Shown: positions 1 through 7,014 of the stretch, in pieces | Layout: the number at the start of each line of letters is the position of its first letter | How positions within the stretch are numbered: position 1 is the stretch's first letter | Assembly: GCA_030150135.1 (NCBI GenBank) | Contig: JASLGO010000137.1 | Location: 1-19,038, forward strand | Direction: 5' to 3' | Source: Aquirhabdus sp. | GTDB lineage: Bacteria; Pseudomonadota; Gammaproteobacteria; Pseudomonadales; Moraxellaceae | Length of the DNA stretch: 19,038 nucleotides | Notes under the pieces: model-generated | Database searches by the model: none | What the model was told of the DNA's origin: nothing | Seen by the model: only the letters and a program-made list of their open reading frames with translations | Made by a program: the position numbers and the translations under genes

Positions 1-90
1 GCACTGCGTCATACTGGCGAGTTCCATGTTGCGATTCAAGTTCACCATGATGTAACTGCTGAAGTATTGGTTACCATCATTGCTGAATAA
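1..90 (+). CDS. rplI: 50S ribosomal protein L9, C-terminal end (partial)
   Basis: The window opens inside this gene; 29 residues and a TAA stop are visible. The frame reads ALRHTGEFHVAIQVHHDV and ends in VLVTIIAE, which closely follows the end of E. coli L9 (LRTTGEHEVSFQVHSEV, ending in NVVAE). L9 binds 23S rRNA at the base of the L1 stalk and helps keep reading frame. It is normally the last gene of the rpsF-(priB)-rpsR-rplI operon, and the strong terminator right after the stop fits that. dnaB as the next gene is also the usual gammaproteobacterial order. The 5' end lies outside the window. Confidence 0.93.
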   Translation, partial: ALRHTGEFHVAIQVHHDVTAEVLVTIIAE

Positions 91-110
91 GCTCTAAGCG
101 ATGAATCAAA

Positions 111-140
111 AGAAGGCACGCGAAAGCGTGTCTTTTTTAT
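111..140 (+). terminator. Rho-independent terminator of the rplI operon
   Basis: A GC-rich stem GGCACGC / GCGTGTC (115-121 with 126-132, one G-U pair) closes on a GAAA tetraloop. It is extended by A-T pairs and followed by a run of T from 133. It sits about 20 nt after the rplI stop and is the clearest intrinsic terminator in the window. Confidence 0.9.
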
Positions 141-317
141 TTTAAAAAGTCCTAAGTAATTACCAAATACTTCCACTTAATACAACAAACCTCCTCATAC
201 ATAACACCTTTAACCAAAAATTAATAATTTTCTCTGTTCACAAAATGCATCAAAAGCCATCAATCAGACAATTATTATCAATTCCCCTCTGCTATCTCAG
301 ATCAATTAATAGTATTC

Positions 318-346
318 TTAACAACCATTCATGAGTTGGTTTTAAT
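318..346 (+). promoter_or_regulatory. Candidate sigma70 promoter for dnaB
   Basis: A -35 TTAACA (318-323, 5 of 6 to consensus) and a -10 TTTAAT (341-346, 5 of 6) are separated by exactly 17 bp. The predicted start near 353 would give a leader of about 60 nt. It lies after the rplI terminator, so it could drive dnaB independently. Assigned by eye only. Confidence 0.5.
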
Positions 347-413
347 CAAACTAGTACCATGAGTTTCACGAATATTTTGCTTCAATTTTTTTATTTATAG
401 TACAGGTTTGAAC

Positions 414-1907
414 ATGTCAGAATCCTCAACTTCGCTTGGTCGTGTTGCAACACTGCCTAATGCCGCGAATGAGAATAGTGCAAAACTTCCTCGAAAAAAC
501 AATAAAAAAAATGCAACAGAAATCAGCACAGATGTAACGCGTGAACTGCGCGTTCCTCCACATAGCTTGCAAATGGAACAAGCTGTTTTAGCTGCACTCA
601 TGACCATCAGTGAATCGTGGGAGCAAGTCAGTGAAATCATTACAGAAAACTCATTTTATGCAATTCGCCATCGTTTAATTTACAAAGCCATTGGTCACTT
701 AGCTGCGGCAAATATGCCTTACGATGCGGTTATGGTGAGCGATTGGTTAGGCGGCCAACATCTACTGGAAGATAGTGGTGGCGAAGCTTATCTGATGCAA
801 CTTCTTGCAGAGAGTCCAGCCAGTTTGTTTAACCTACCTGCTTATGCTGAAAAAGTACGCGAACATGCTGTACTACGTGATCTGATCGCAGTGGGTAACG
901 ATGTACTTCATACAGCCTATGATTCAAAAGGACAGCCAGTCAGTGAAATCTTAGACTCAGTAGAAAGCAAAGTATTTGCAATCAGCGAACAACATAATAA
1001 TCGTACAGCAGAAAGTGGTCCAAAAGCCATTAATAACGTACTCAAAAGTGTCCTCAACACCGTCGAAGAGCTACAAGGCAGTGATAGTGCAATTACTGGA
1101 TTAACCACAGGTTTTATTGAACTAGATAACAAAACGCTTGGGATGCAAAAAGGCGATTTGATTATTGTCGCAGCGCGTCCAAGTATGGGTAAAACAACTT
1201 TTGCCATGAATCTGGTTGAAAGTGTGCTGTTTGGCAGCAATTTACCAGCTCTCGTATTTTCAATGGAAATGCCTGCTGATTCCATTGCTGTGCGTCTACT
1301 CTCTTCTTTTGGTTCAATTGATCAAGGTCGCTTACGTTCTGGTCGTCTGGAAGAAGGCGACTGGATCAGACTCACTAGCACTATGGGGCAGCTTCAAGAC
1401 AAGCATTTGTATATCGATGACAGTTCTGCATTACCGCCAAATGAAGTCCGGGCGCGCGCTCGTCGTATTGCAAAAATGCATAATGGCTCACTTGGCGTGA
1501 TCATGATCGACTATTTGCAGTTGATGAAAGTTCCAGGCATGGGCGATAACCGTGTCGGTGAAATTTCAGAAATTTCACGTAGCTTAAAAGCGCTTGCCAA
1601 GGAAATGAATTGCCCCGTGATTGCCCTTTCACAGCTTAACCGTTCCCTCGAAAATCGCCCCAATAAACGTCCAATTATGTCTGACCTTCGTGAATCAGGT
1701 GCGATTGAGCAGGATGCTGACTTGATTATGTTTATTTACCGTGATGAAGTTTATAACAAAGAGTCGAAAGAAATGGGGACGGCAGAAATCATTATCGGTA
1801 AGCAACGTAACGGCCCTATCGGTACAGTACGTCTAGCGTTCCAAGGTCAATTCACGCGATTTACCAATTTATCACCAGAGTTTTATCGCCCTGAAGATGA
1901 TGAGTAA
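414..1907 (+). CDS. dnaB: Replicative DNA helicase DnaB
   Basis: Hexameric 5'-3' helicase that unwinds DNA at the replication fork and recruits primase DnaG. It has 497 residues (E. coli 471). After a polar N-terminal tail of about 45 residues comes the DnaB N-domain, starting near PPHSLQMEQAVLAAL, and then the RecA-like motor. The Walker A motif is ARPSMGKT (254-261, K260) and the Walker B motif is VIMIDYLQLM (D366). The region SDLRESGAIEQDADLI and the arginine-finger end GKQRNGPIGTVRL are intact. No intein interrupts the usual insertion sites. The frame is open from a TTG at 408, but I chose the ATG at 414 because CAGG at 403-406 lies 7 nt before it and only 1 nt before the TTG. Flanking rplI and alr confirm the chromosomal dnaB rather than a phage paralogue. 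Confidence 0.96.
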   Translation: MSESSTSLGRVATLPNAANENSAKLPRKNNKKNATEISTDVTRELRVPPHSLQMEQAVLAALMTISESWEQVSEIITENSFYAIRHRLIYKAIGHLAAANMPYDAVMVSDWLGGQHLLEDSGGEAYLMQLLAESPASLFNLPAYAEKVREHAVLRDLIAVGNDVLHTAYDSKGQPVSEILDSVESKVFAISEQHNNRTAESGPKAINNVLKSVLNTVEELQGSDSAITGLTTGFIELDNKTLGMQKGDLIIVAARPSMGKTTFAMNLVESVLFGSNLPALVFSMEMPADSIAVRLLSSFGSIDQGRLRSGRLEEGDWIRLTSTMGQLQDKHLYIDDSSALPPNEVRARARRIAKMHNGSLGVIMIDYLQLMKVPGMGDNRVGEISEISRSLKALAKEMNCPVIALSQLNRSLENRPNKRPIMSDLRESGAIEQDADLIMFIYRDEVYNKESKEMGTAEIIIGKQRNGPIGTVRLAFQGQFTRFTNLSPEFYRPEDDE

Positions 1908-1928
1908 TATTTAACTCTTAATTCCCTG

Positions 1929-1983
1929 CATATTTCGACAGATTCAACGAGCTATAAAAGAACATTGAGCCTGTCAAAATATG
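1929..1983. repeat. Degraded REP-like inverted repeat (dnaB-alr spacer)
   Basis: Two 22-nt arms (1929-1950 and 1962-1983) are inverted copies with 17 of 22 identical positions, separated by an 11-nt loop. The right arm contains ACATT-GAGCCTGTCAA-AATAT. It differs at two core positions from the well-preserved ACATT-GAGCTTGTCGA-AATGT unit at 11947-11967. The left arm is more diverged (core GAATCTGTCGA on the - strand). I read this as an older, decayed copy of the same repeat family found upstream of fabI. Confidence 0.6.
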
Positions 1984-2017
1984 GGGCAATACTCCAAACA
2001 AGTTATAGGAAATTCTT

Positions 2018-3085
2018 ATGCGGGAAGCCCGCGTTTATTTAAGCACACAAGCCTTAACTCACAATCTTCAGCGTGTGCGTGAATATGCGCCACATAGTCA
2101 AGTTTTAGCGATGGTCAAAGCTGATGCATACGGACATGGATTAGCTTTTGCATTAAATGCATTACAAAATGCGGATGCTCTCGGCGTAGCTTTTTTCAAA
2201 GAAGCGCTCGATATTCGTGCACTCGGAAATACCCAACCCATCGTATTGATTGAAGGTGTCTTTAGTTTAGATGAATGGATCGAAGCGGATCACATTCATG
2301 CACAATGTGTCATCCATCAAGATCGTCAACTACAATGGGCACTTGACCATATCATTCCAAACACAACAGTCTGGTTAAAAGTCAATACTGGTATGAATCG
2401 CCTTGGATTCACACCAACAGATGCTCTTGCAGCCACCTTAAAATTACGCGCCGCAGGTTATAACCTCATTCTGACGATGCACTTTGCAAATGCTGATGAG
2501 CCAGATCACCCTCTAAATCAACAGCAAATCGATACATTCCTCAGTTTAAAAGAACAACTTGAACCGATTCAGGCATCTCTTTGTAATTCTGCGGCATTGA
2601 TTCAATGGAAAGACTTGCAATTTGATTGGGTTCGACCTGGAATTATGCTCTACGGTAGCTCACCTTTTGCACATCAAAGCGCCACAGAATTAAATTTAAA
2701 GCCTGTAATGACCTTGACCACACATCTGATCGCGACTTATGAACTTCCTGTCAATGTTTCCATTGGTTATGGCTCTCTTTATACAACTCATCGCCCCACA
2801 CAACTGGGTGTTATCGCAATGGGTTATGGAGATGGCTACCCTCGCGTAATTCAAAACGGCCAGTTGAGTATTGCAGGACAACTTGTACCAATGATTGGGC
2901 GTGTCAGCATGGATATGTTCACCGTTGATTTAACAGACTTAACAATCGCTCCACCATTAGATACAGAAGTCGTTTTATGGGGAAATGGTCTAGATGTTGA
3001 TGGGGTTGCACGTTCAGCTGGGACTATCAGCTATGAACTATTTACACGCCTATCGATGCGACCTAGCCGCCACATTATCGATTGA
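2018..3085 (+). CDS. alr: Alanine racemase, biosynthetic
   Basis: PLP-dependent enzyme that interconverts L- and D-alanine in the cytoplasm and supplies D-Ala for peptidoglycan. It has 355 residues, normal for the family. The PLP lysine is K34 in MVKADAYGHG, and the catalytic tyrosine of the second domain is Y251 in SIGYGSLY. RPGIMLYGSSP and IGRVSMDMFTVDL are further family blocks. The ATG is preceded by AGGA at 2007-2010 with 7-nt spacing. Its place directly after dnaB argues for the biosynthetic alr rather than catabolic dadX, which usually sits with dadA, though sequence alone cannot fully separate them. A weak promoter-like pair (TTGAGC at 1965, AATACT at 1988, 17-bp spacer) lies inside the REP-like repeat just upstream. 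Confidence 0.93.
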   Translation: MREARVYLSTQALTHNLQRVREYAPHSQVLAMVKADAYGHGLAFALNALQNADALGVAFFKEALDIRALGNTQPIVLIEGVFSLDEWIEADHIHAQCVIHQDRQLQWALDHIIPNTTVWLKVNTGMNRLGFTPTDALAATLKLRAAGYNLILTMHFANADEPDHPLNQQQIDTFLSLKEQLEPIQASLCNSAALIQWKDLQFDWVRPGIMLYGSSPFAHQSATELNLKPVMTLTTHLIATYELPVNVSIGYGSLYTTHRPTQLGVIAMGYGDGYPRVIQNGQLSIAGQLVPMIGRVSMDMFTVDLTDLTIAPPLDTEVVLWGNGLDVDGVARSAGTISYELFTRLSMRPSRHIID

Positions 3086-3245
3086 CCATAGATCTATCAC
3101 GTGATTTACACACTTATTGCGAAAAAATGATAAAATCTTATGAAGGAAGATATTCCCTCAAGATTTAATGAACATGGAATTGTATGGATATCGGTTTAAT
3201 TATAAAAATCTCATTTCACCAAACTGTACATTTAGGTCACTGAAT

Positions 3246-4100
3246 ATGCCTAAGTTTAACCAGTTTCTTCAGATCGCATTCAGCAGTGCTCTATTGCCTG
3301 TTAGCTTCGTTTTGTTTATGCAAAATGCACAAGCTGCCAATCTGTATACCTGCAAAAATAAAGATAATGATGTGCTTTTAACCAGCGTACCTTGCGGTAA
3401 TAAAAAGCAAGAAGGTAAATTCGGAGAATATTCAACCCAGAGCAAAGTCACGTGGTATGCCGATACGAACGTACACGCCTACCATAATTGGGGCGGCAGC
3501 GAATCCTCTGTTTTACCGAGTTATAGTCGAAATCGTAACGCTTACGACGACTTGATTACTCATGCTGCAAATAACTACGGCGTTGAACAAGGTTTAGTCA
3601 AAGCTATCATGCATACTGAATCAGGTTTTAACCCGTCAGCTCGTTCTCCAGTAGGTGCTCAAGGTCTTATGCAGCTCATGCCTGCAACCGCACGCCGCTT
3701 CTTCGTCAGTAATTCCTACGACCCCGCACAAAATATCAATGGTGGCGTCCAATACTTAAATTTTCTCATGAAACGCTACAACAATAACCATGAACTTGCG
3801 ATTGCTGCATATAACGCTGGTGAAGGGAATGTTGATAAATATCATGGTATTCCTCCATTTCGGGAAACCCAAGATTACGTCAGACGCGTCATGAGTCGGT
3901 TCAATAATCTGTATCGTGATGGCATCAAAATAACTGGGAGTCGTCTGGATAATGACCGAGAACTAGGCGCACGATCAGTGTCATCATCACGCCCTATGAT
4001 CACTTATACCAATGCCGATGGTTCAGCCAGCGCAACTTATACACCAACTGGTGACAGAAACATCAGTGCTTTTGATGCACTAACACATTCAACAAATTAA
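3246..4100 (+). CDS. Secreted lytic transglycosylase (SLT domain, DUF4124-like N-terminus)
   Basis: Cleaves the MurNAc-GlcNAc bond of murein to leave 1,6-anhydro ends; it acts in the periplasm. The 284-residue protein starts with a signal peptide (1-30, cleavage after QNAQA). Next is a short DUF4124-like block with two cysteines (NLYTCKN..., SVPCG, about 33-60). The SLT domain runs from about 100 to 210: the catalytic glutamate is E125 in MHTESGFNP, with GAQGLMQLMPATA and AIAAYNAGEGNV as the classic SLT motifs. The last 60 residues are polar and low in complexity. The frame is open from an ATG at 3168, but that codon has no well-placed ribosome site. The ATG at 3246 has AGG at 3234-3236 and begins exactly at the signal peptide. 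It resembles Slt-type proteins of about 280 residues, and no specific gene symbol can be assigned. Confidence 0.88.
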   Translation: MPKFNQFLQIAFSSALLPVSFVLFMQNAQAANLYTCKNKDNDVLLTSVPCGNKKQEGKFGEYSTQSKVTWYADTNVHAYHNWGGSESSVLPSYSRNRNAYDDLITHAANNYGVEQGLVKAIMHTESGFNPSARSPVGAQGLMQLMPATARRFFVSNSYDPAQNINGGVQYLNFLMKRYNNNHELAIAAYNAGEGNVDKYHGIPPFRETQDYVRRVMSRFNNLYRDGIKITGSRLDNDRELGARSVSSSRPMITYTNADGSASATYTPTGDRNISAFDALTHSTN

Positions 4101-4131
4101 AAATTTAGTATTCAAATTGATTGGAAGAACT

Positions 4132-4512
4132 ATGCAATCCACGCATGATTCAACAGCGCAAACTATCGACAATAAAACGCTTACCCAAATGCGCCGAGAT
4201 ATTCAATTAGGCAAAATAGCATTACTGATAGGAATAATTTCTTTTAGCGCAATAGCACTCATCATGTTAGTAGGGCTAAAAGTGGACATGGATTTATTCG
4301 ATGGATTATGCCTTTTTGGTATCATTAATGGGATTGCTGCTCTATCGAAAACCCGAAAAAACGTTGAACTATCAAATACTTTTATTGTTATGTTTTGGAT
4401 TACTTTATTATTCTTTCCTTTAAACATGATTTGCTACTGTATATTCTTGTCAAAAGCATCAGCAGCGTTAAGATGCGTTGAAGATACGATTAAAGAAGGT
4501 CAAAAAATTTAA
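4132..4512 (+). CDS. Small hydrophobic membrane protein, unknown function
   Basis: A protein of 126 residues that I do not recognise. A polar N-terminus of about 28 residues (two Met-Arg-rich turns) is followed by a clear membrane helix (about 29-50), a second weaker one (about 57-75) and a third (about 88-110). It ends in a short charged tail. The frame extends upstream to a TTG at 4117, but GGAAG at 4123-4127 is placed for the ATG at 4132. It begins 31 nt after the transglycosylase stop with no terminator between, so the two are probably co-transcribed. Coding status rests on the ribosome site and the helix pattern, not on homology. Confidence 0.6.
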   Translation: MQSTHDSTAQTIDNKTLTQMRRDIQLGKIALLIGIISFSAIALIMLVGLKVDMDLFDGLCLFGIINGIAALSKTRKNVELSNTFIVMFWITLLFFPLNMICYCIFLSKASAALRCVEDTIKEGQKI

Positions 4513-4600
4513 TTCAATCAATGTGAAAAAAACTACCTTCTTGTGAAAGATTTTATACCATCATATTATTGTCTAGATAAAATCTAGGATAACCATCAAA

Positions 4601-4648
4601 TTGGTTCAAATATACAAATGGATAAAATCAAGATCTAGTACATATAAT
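4601..4648 (+). promoter_or_regulatory. Candidate promoter region for the winged-helix-like gene
   Basis: There are two overlapping possibilities. TTGGTT (4601-4606) with TAAAAT (4623-4628) has a 16-bp spacer. A perfect TATAAT lies at 4643-4648 but lacks a recognisable -35. The second would give a leader of only about 15 nt. A perfect short palindrome, CTAGAT-AAA-ATCTAG (4573-4587), lies just upstream, and AGATCTAG recurs at 4631-4638. Confidence 0.4.
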
Positions 4649-4669
4649 GATCTCAGTTGAGTAATCCCT

Positions 4670-5011
4670 ATGGCGGTTAATCACATTGCACGCGCTCAAG
4701 CAGCATGGCCTGTCTTGATTCGAACAGCCAGACGCCGTACAAAAATTAGTTATAGCGAGCTGTGTGGCGCAATTGGTTTACATCCACGTGCCGCATCTTA
4801 TTTGCTCAGTGTCATTCATCAGTATTGCCAGATTTATGAGTTGCCACCATTGGTTGCGCTTGCTGTCAGTAAATCCAGTCAAATTCCAGGCGCTGGATAT
4901 ACCGTTACGAGTCGTGGCGGTTTGAGTTATGAAGCCGCATTAGAGGAAGTCTATAACTTTAATTGGTCAGATCGCGTACCTAACTTCGCACTCATTCGCC
5001 CAAAGAAATAA
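4670..5011 (+). CDS. Small protein with winged-helix, alkyltransferase-like region; function unknown
   Basis: This 113-residue basic protein has the pattern AWPVLIRTARRRTKISYSEL, then GLHPRAASYLLSVI, then LPPLVALAVSKSS-QIPGAGY. The order of ISYSEL, an Arg-rich turn, PPLVALAV and PGAGY recalls the winged-helix half of O6-alkylguanine alkyltransferases and alkyltransferase-like proteins (ITYGELA ... VPCHRVV ... GGY). The PCHR active-site block is absent, so repair by methyl transfer is not expected. I also recall similar stretches beside HNH nucleases, but none is present here. The ATG has only a weak ribosome site (TTGAG near 4657). The stop lies 2 bp from the convergent glycosyltransferase stop. 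DNA binding is an inference. Confidence 0.72.
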   Translation: MAVNHIARAQAAWPVLIRTARRRTKISYSELCGAIGLHPRAASYLLSVIHQYCQIYELPPLVALAVSKSSQIPGAGYTVTSRGGLSYEAALEEVYNFNWSDRVPNFALIRPKK

Positions 5012-5013
5012 AA

Positions 5014-6828
5014 CTAAACTTCTGATATTACACTCACTTCCTCACACTTTTTTTGCCAAATCTCAAACAATGCACTGACAAAATCCTGAGCAAATTGCTG
5101 ATGATTAAATACTGGGCTTTGTCTGACTTGTTCCCTCAATGTTGTCCGTAAATGAGCAAGTTCTTGAAGTCTAGAGGAAGATGCATTACCCCAACTTATT
5201 GCTTTTTGCACATATTCGTCTTCGTTGTGGGCAATCCAATCTGATAATTCTGCATTCATCATGATCGCTTCCCCTTGCCGCCCCAACATTCCTGCAGTTG
5301 CAAGTGTCAGTGTCGGAACACCCATCCATAATGCCTCAACCGTCGTTGTTCCGCCCGTATAAGGAAAACTATCAAGTACGATATCGACATCTGCATACGA
5401 TGCAAGATAATCAATACGACTCATTTCACCAACCAAATCGACTCGTCCGATATCAATACCGAATGCGCTTAATCTTTGAGTAAATCTAGCTCTGGCATCA
5501 GACTGTGAGAAATCTTTTGATTGGATACGGAGCCTTGCGCTTGGACATGCCATCAATATCTGCGACCAACACTTAATCACACCATCGTTTATCTTCGATA
5601 AAATCTGATAGCTGGCAAATGTGACGTACTGCCGTTCAATACAAGGTAATGAAGCCACCTCTCGCGCATCAGAAGGAATCGAGAAACAATATCGTAAATG
5701 TGGCAATTTCCATATTTTTTCGACAAACCACTTTTCTTCGTTCGCTGGAACAGAGATAGGGTCAGCTAGAACATAGTCAATGCTAGAAAGACCTGTTGAA
5801 CCCCAATAACCAAGCCAACTGATTTGCACAGGCGCAGGCTTTCGCGCAAAGACAGGCAAGCGATTGCCATGTGTGTGACCTGATAAGTCGATGAGAATAT
5901 CGATGTGATCATTTTGAATTTGTTGAACAAGCGATTCATCATTCAGCGTCTCTACTTGATGCCATACATCAAATAGAGGTTTTAAACGCTGAGAATACTC
6001 ATCTTGTTTACTGCTATTGTGATAAGCGATTAGAGTCAGCTCACGATTTGAAACTAAGCCATTCTTAATCTGCTGTAAGGTACTTTCTAAAAAGAAAGCC
6101 ACAGGATGTGTATTTAAATCTCCTGAGACAAAACCGATTCGTAGATTTTTATGAGGATCAAATGAATGATCCCCATGCATGATGAGTACGGTATCAGCAA
6201 AAAACTCACTGCACGTTCTGACATTATTAAAATGCATATCCATATCAGATGGATATTGGTAATACTGCATAAACATCATGCCTTCCAGTGCTTTAAATGA
6301 ACTTGGATCTATTTCAAACGCCTGTGCATAAGCGCGATAAGAGTCATCACATAAACCTTGGAAGTAATACGCATGTCCTAAACCATGATAAGCATCAGCA
6401 TTTTGAGGTTGTAAACTTAAGACTTTCTGAAAATATTTTGTCGCATCCGAATATTCTTGAGTTTGCAGCAATGCTGCACCAATATTTCCAAGGTTTGCAG
6501 CATCATTAGGGATTACTTTTTCAATTTCTTTTAATAATACCAATGCCTCTTTTGCCCTATCCAACTGCATCAATGCTACAGCACCAATCCATTTGGCATT
6601 TGTTCTGATAGCCTCTTGATGGCGATCTACTCCGATTACACATAGATTGGCAAGGCGATAAGCTTCCTCAGCTTGATGCTTACCCAGCAATTGCACCGCT
6701 TGCTGCAAATACCCTGTTGCAGTGGATGGATCCACTTTATGGGTTTGTGTGACTAATTTCGGGGCTTGGAAATTGATGGTTGTTGGACGTTTTACAATAT
6801 TCTTTTTTTGCTTACTTTGTGAAGCCAT
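5014..6828 (-). CDS. TPR-containing GT41-family (SPINDLY/OGT-like) glycosyltransferase
   Basis: Probable cytoplasmic UDP-sugar transferase acting on protein. The 604-residue protein has TPR-type helical repeats (about 35-195; the clearest runs through DAANLGNIGAALLQ and ADAYHGLGHAYYFQG). Two GT41 lobes follow. LRIGFVSGDLNTHPVAFFLE (229-248) carries H241, aligning with the conserved histidine of eukaryotic OGT. LIDLSGHTHGNR and PAPVQISWLGYWGSTG (332-347) continue the family pattern. K412 in SKIND matches the UDP-phosphate lysine, and DSFPYTGGTTTVEALW (486-501) is the nucleotide-sugar loop. All expected blocks are present, so it should be active; acceptor and sugar are unknown. The frame extends to an ATG at 6840, but GGA spaced 7 nt before 6828 favours the inner ATG. 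It is the only gene on its strand between the ABC operon and the convergent 4670-5011 gene. Confidence 0.85.
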   Translation of the reverse strand: MASQSKQKKNIVKRPTTINFQAPKLVTQTHKVDPSTATGYLQQAVQLLGKHQAEEAYRLANLCVIGVDRHQEAIRTNAKWIGAVALMQLDRAKEALVLLKEIEKVIPNDAANLGNIGAALLQTQEYSDATKYFQKVLSLQPQNADAYHGLGHAYYFQGLCDDSYRAYAQAFEIDPSSFKALEGMMFMQYYQYPSDMDMHFNNVRTCSEFFADTVLIMHGDHSFDPHKNLRIGFVSGDLNTHPVAFFLESTLQQIKNGLVSNRELTLIAYHNSSKQDEYSQRLKPLFDVWHQVETLNDESLVQQIQNDHIDILIDLSGHTHGNRLPVFARKPAPVQISWLGYWGSTGLSSIDYVLADPISVPANEEKWFVEKIWKLPHLRYCFSIPSDAREVASLPCIERQYVTFASYQILSKINDGVIKCWSQILMACPSARLRIQSKDFSQSDARARFTQRLSAFGIDIGRVDLVGEMSRIDYLASYADVDIVLDSFPYTGGTTTVEALWMGVPTLTLATAGMLGRQGEAIMMNAELSDWIAHNEDEYVQKAISWGNASSSRLQELAHLRTTLREQVRQSPVFNHQQFAQDFVSALFEIWQKKCEEVSVISEV

Positions 6829-6844
6829 ACCCGATTCCATCCAA

Positions 6845-6877
6845 CAAAAAAATAAAACGACTTTTTCAAATCGTCTT
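6845..6877 (-). terminator. Terminator-like hairpin just upstream of the glycosyltransferase start
   Basis: Read on the - strand, a 7-bp stem (arms 6871-6877 and 6854-6860, one G-U pair) with a 10-nt A-rich loop is followed by ATTTTTTT (6846-6853). It could end the ABC operon 140-170 nt downstream of its last stop. Because it abuts the next start codon, it could also attenuate the glycosyltransferase. The stem is AT-rich and weak. Confidence 0.35.
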
Positions 6878-6960
6878 AAATAGAGATCATCCTAATCATC
6901 TATTATATACAAGCTATTATAAAAAATTTCGAAATCTAAATGCGACATTGTCAAATCAAC

Positions 6961-6994
6961 TTTGATTAGCATAATCAACATTATGCCAATCAAA
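6961..6994 (-). repeat. 15-bp inverted repeat 3' of the ABC ATPase gene
   Basis: The arms TTTGATTAGCATAAT (6961-6975) and ATTATGCCAATCAAA (6980-6994) pair over 15 positions with one mismatch around a 4-nt CAAC loop. The repeat lies about 20 nt after the ATPase stop. There is no T-run on either side, so an intrinsic terminator is not shown. A 3'-end stabiliser of the mRNA or a protein-binding site are alternatives. Two TATAAT hexamers lie between this repeat and the glycosyltransferase on the - strand, neither with a good -35. Confidence 0.5.
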
Positions 6995-7014
6995 ATTCAA
7001 ATTATACAAAGAAC

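Larger units (their letters stand above)
91..413. other. Intergenic spacer rplI-dnaB (323 bp)
   Basis: This is the longest gene-free stretch in the window. It holds the rplI terminator at its left end and a good sigma70-type promoter candidate at 318-346. The rest is AT-rich and has no open frame with a start and Shine-Dalgarno site. ATGAGTT occurs twice, at 331 and 359. No RNA gene is recognisable. Confidence 0.6.

Noticed and set aside
408..1907. Possible intein in dnaB
   Set aside because: DnaB is a common intein host, but the Walker A and SDLRESG regions run on without interruption and the protein has normal length.
4573..4587. Palindrome CTAGAT-AAA-ATCTAG as a terminator
   Set aside because: The stem is only 6 bp, AT-rich and has no following T-run; noted only as part of the promoter region.
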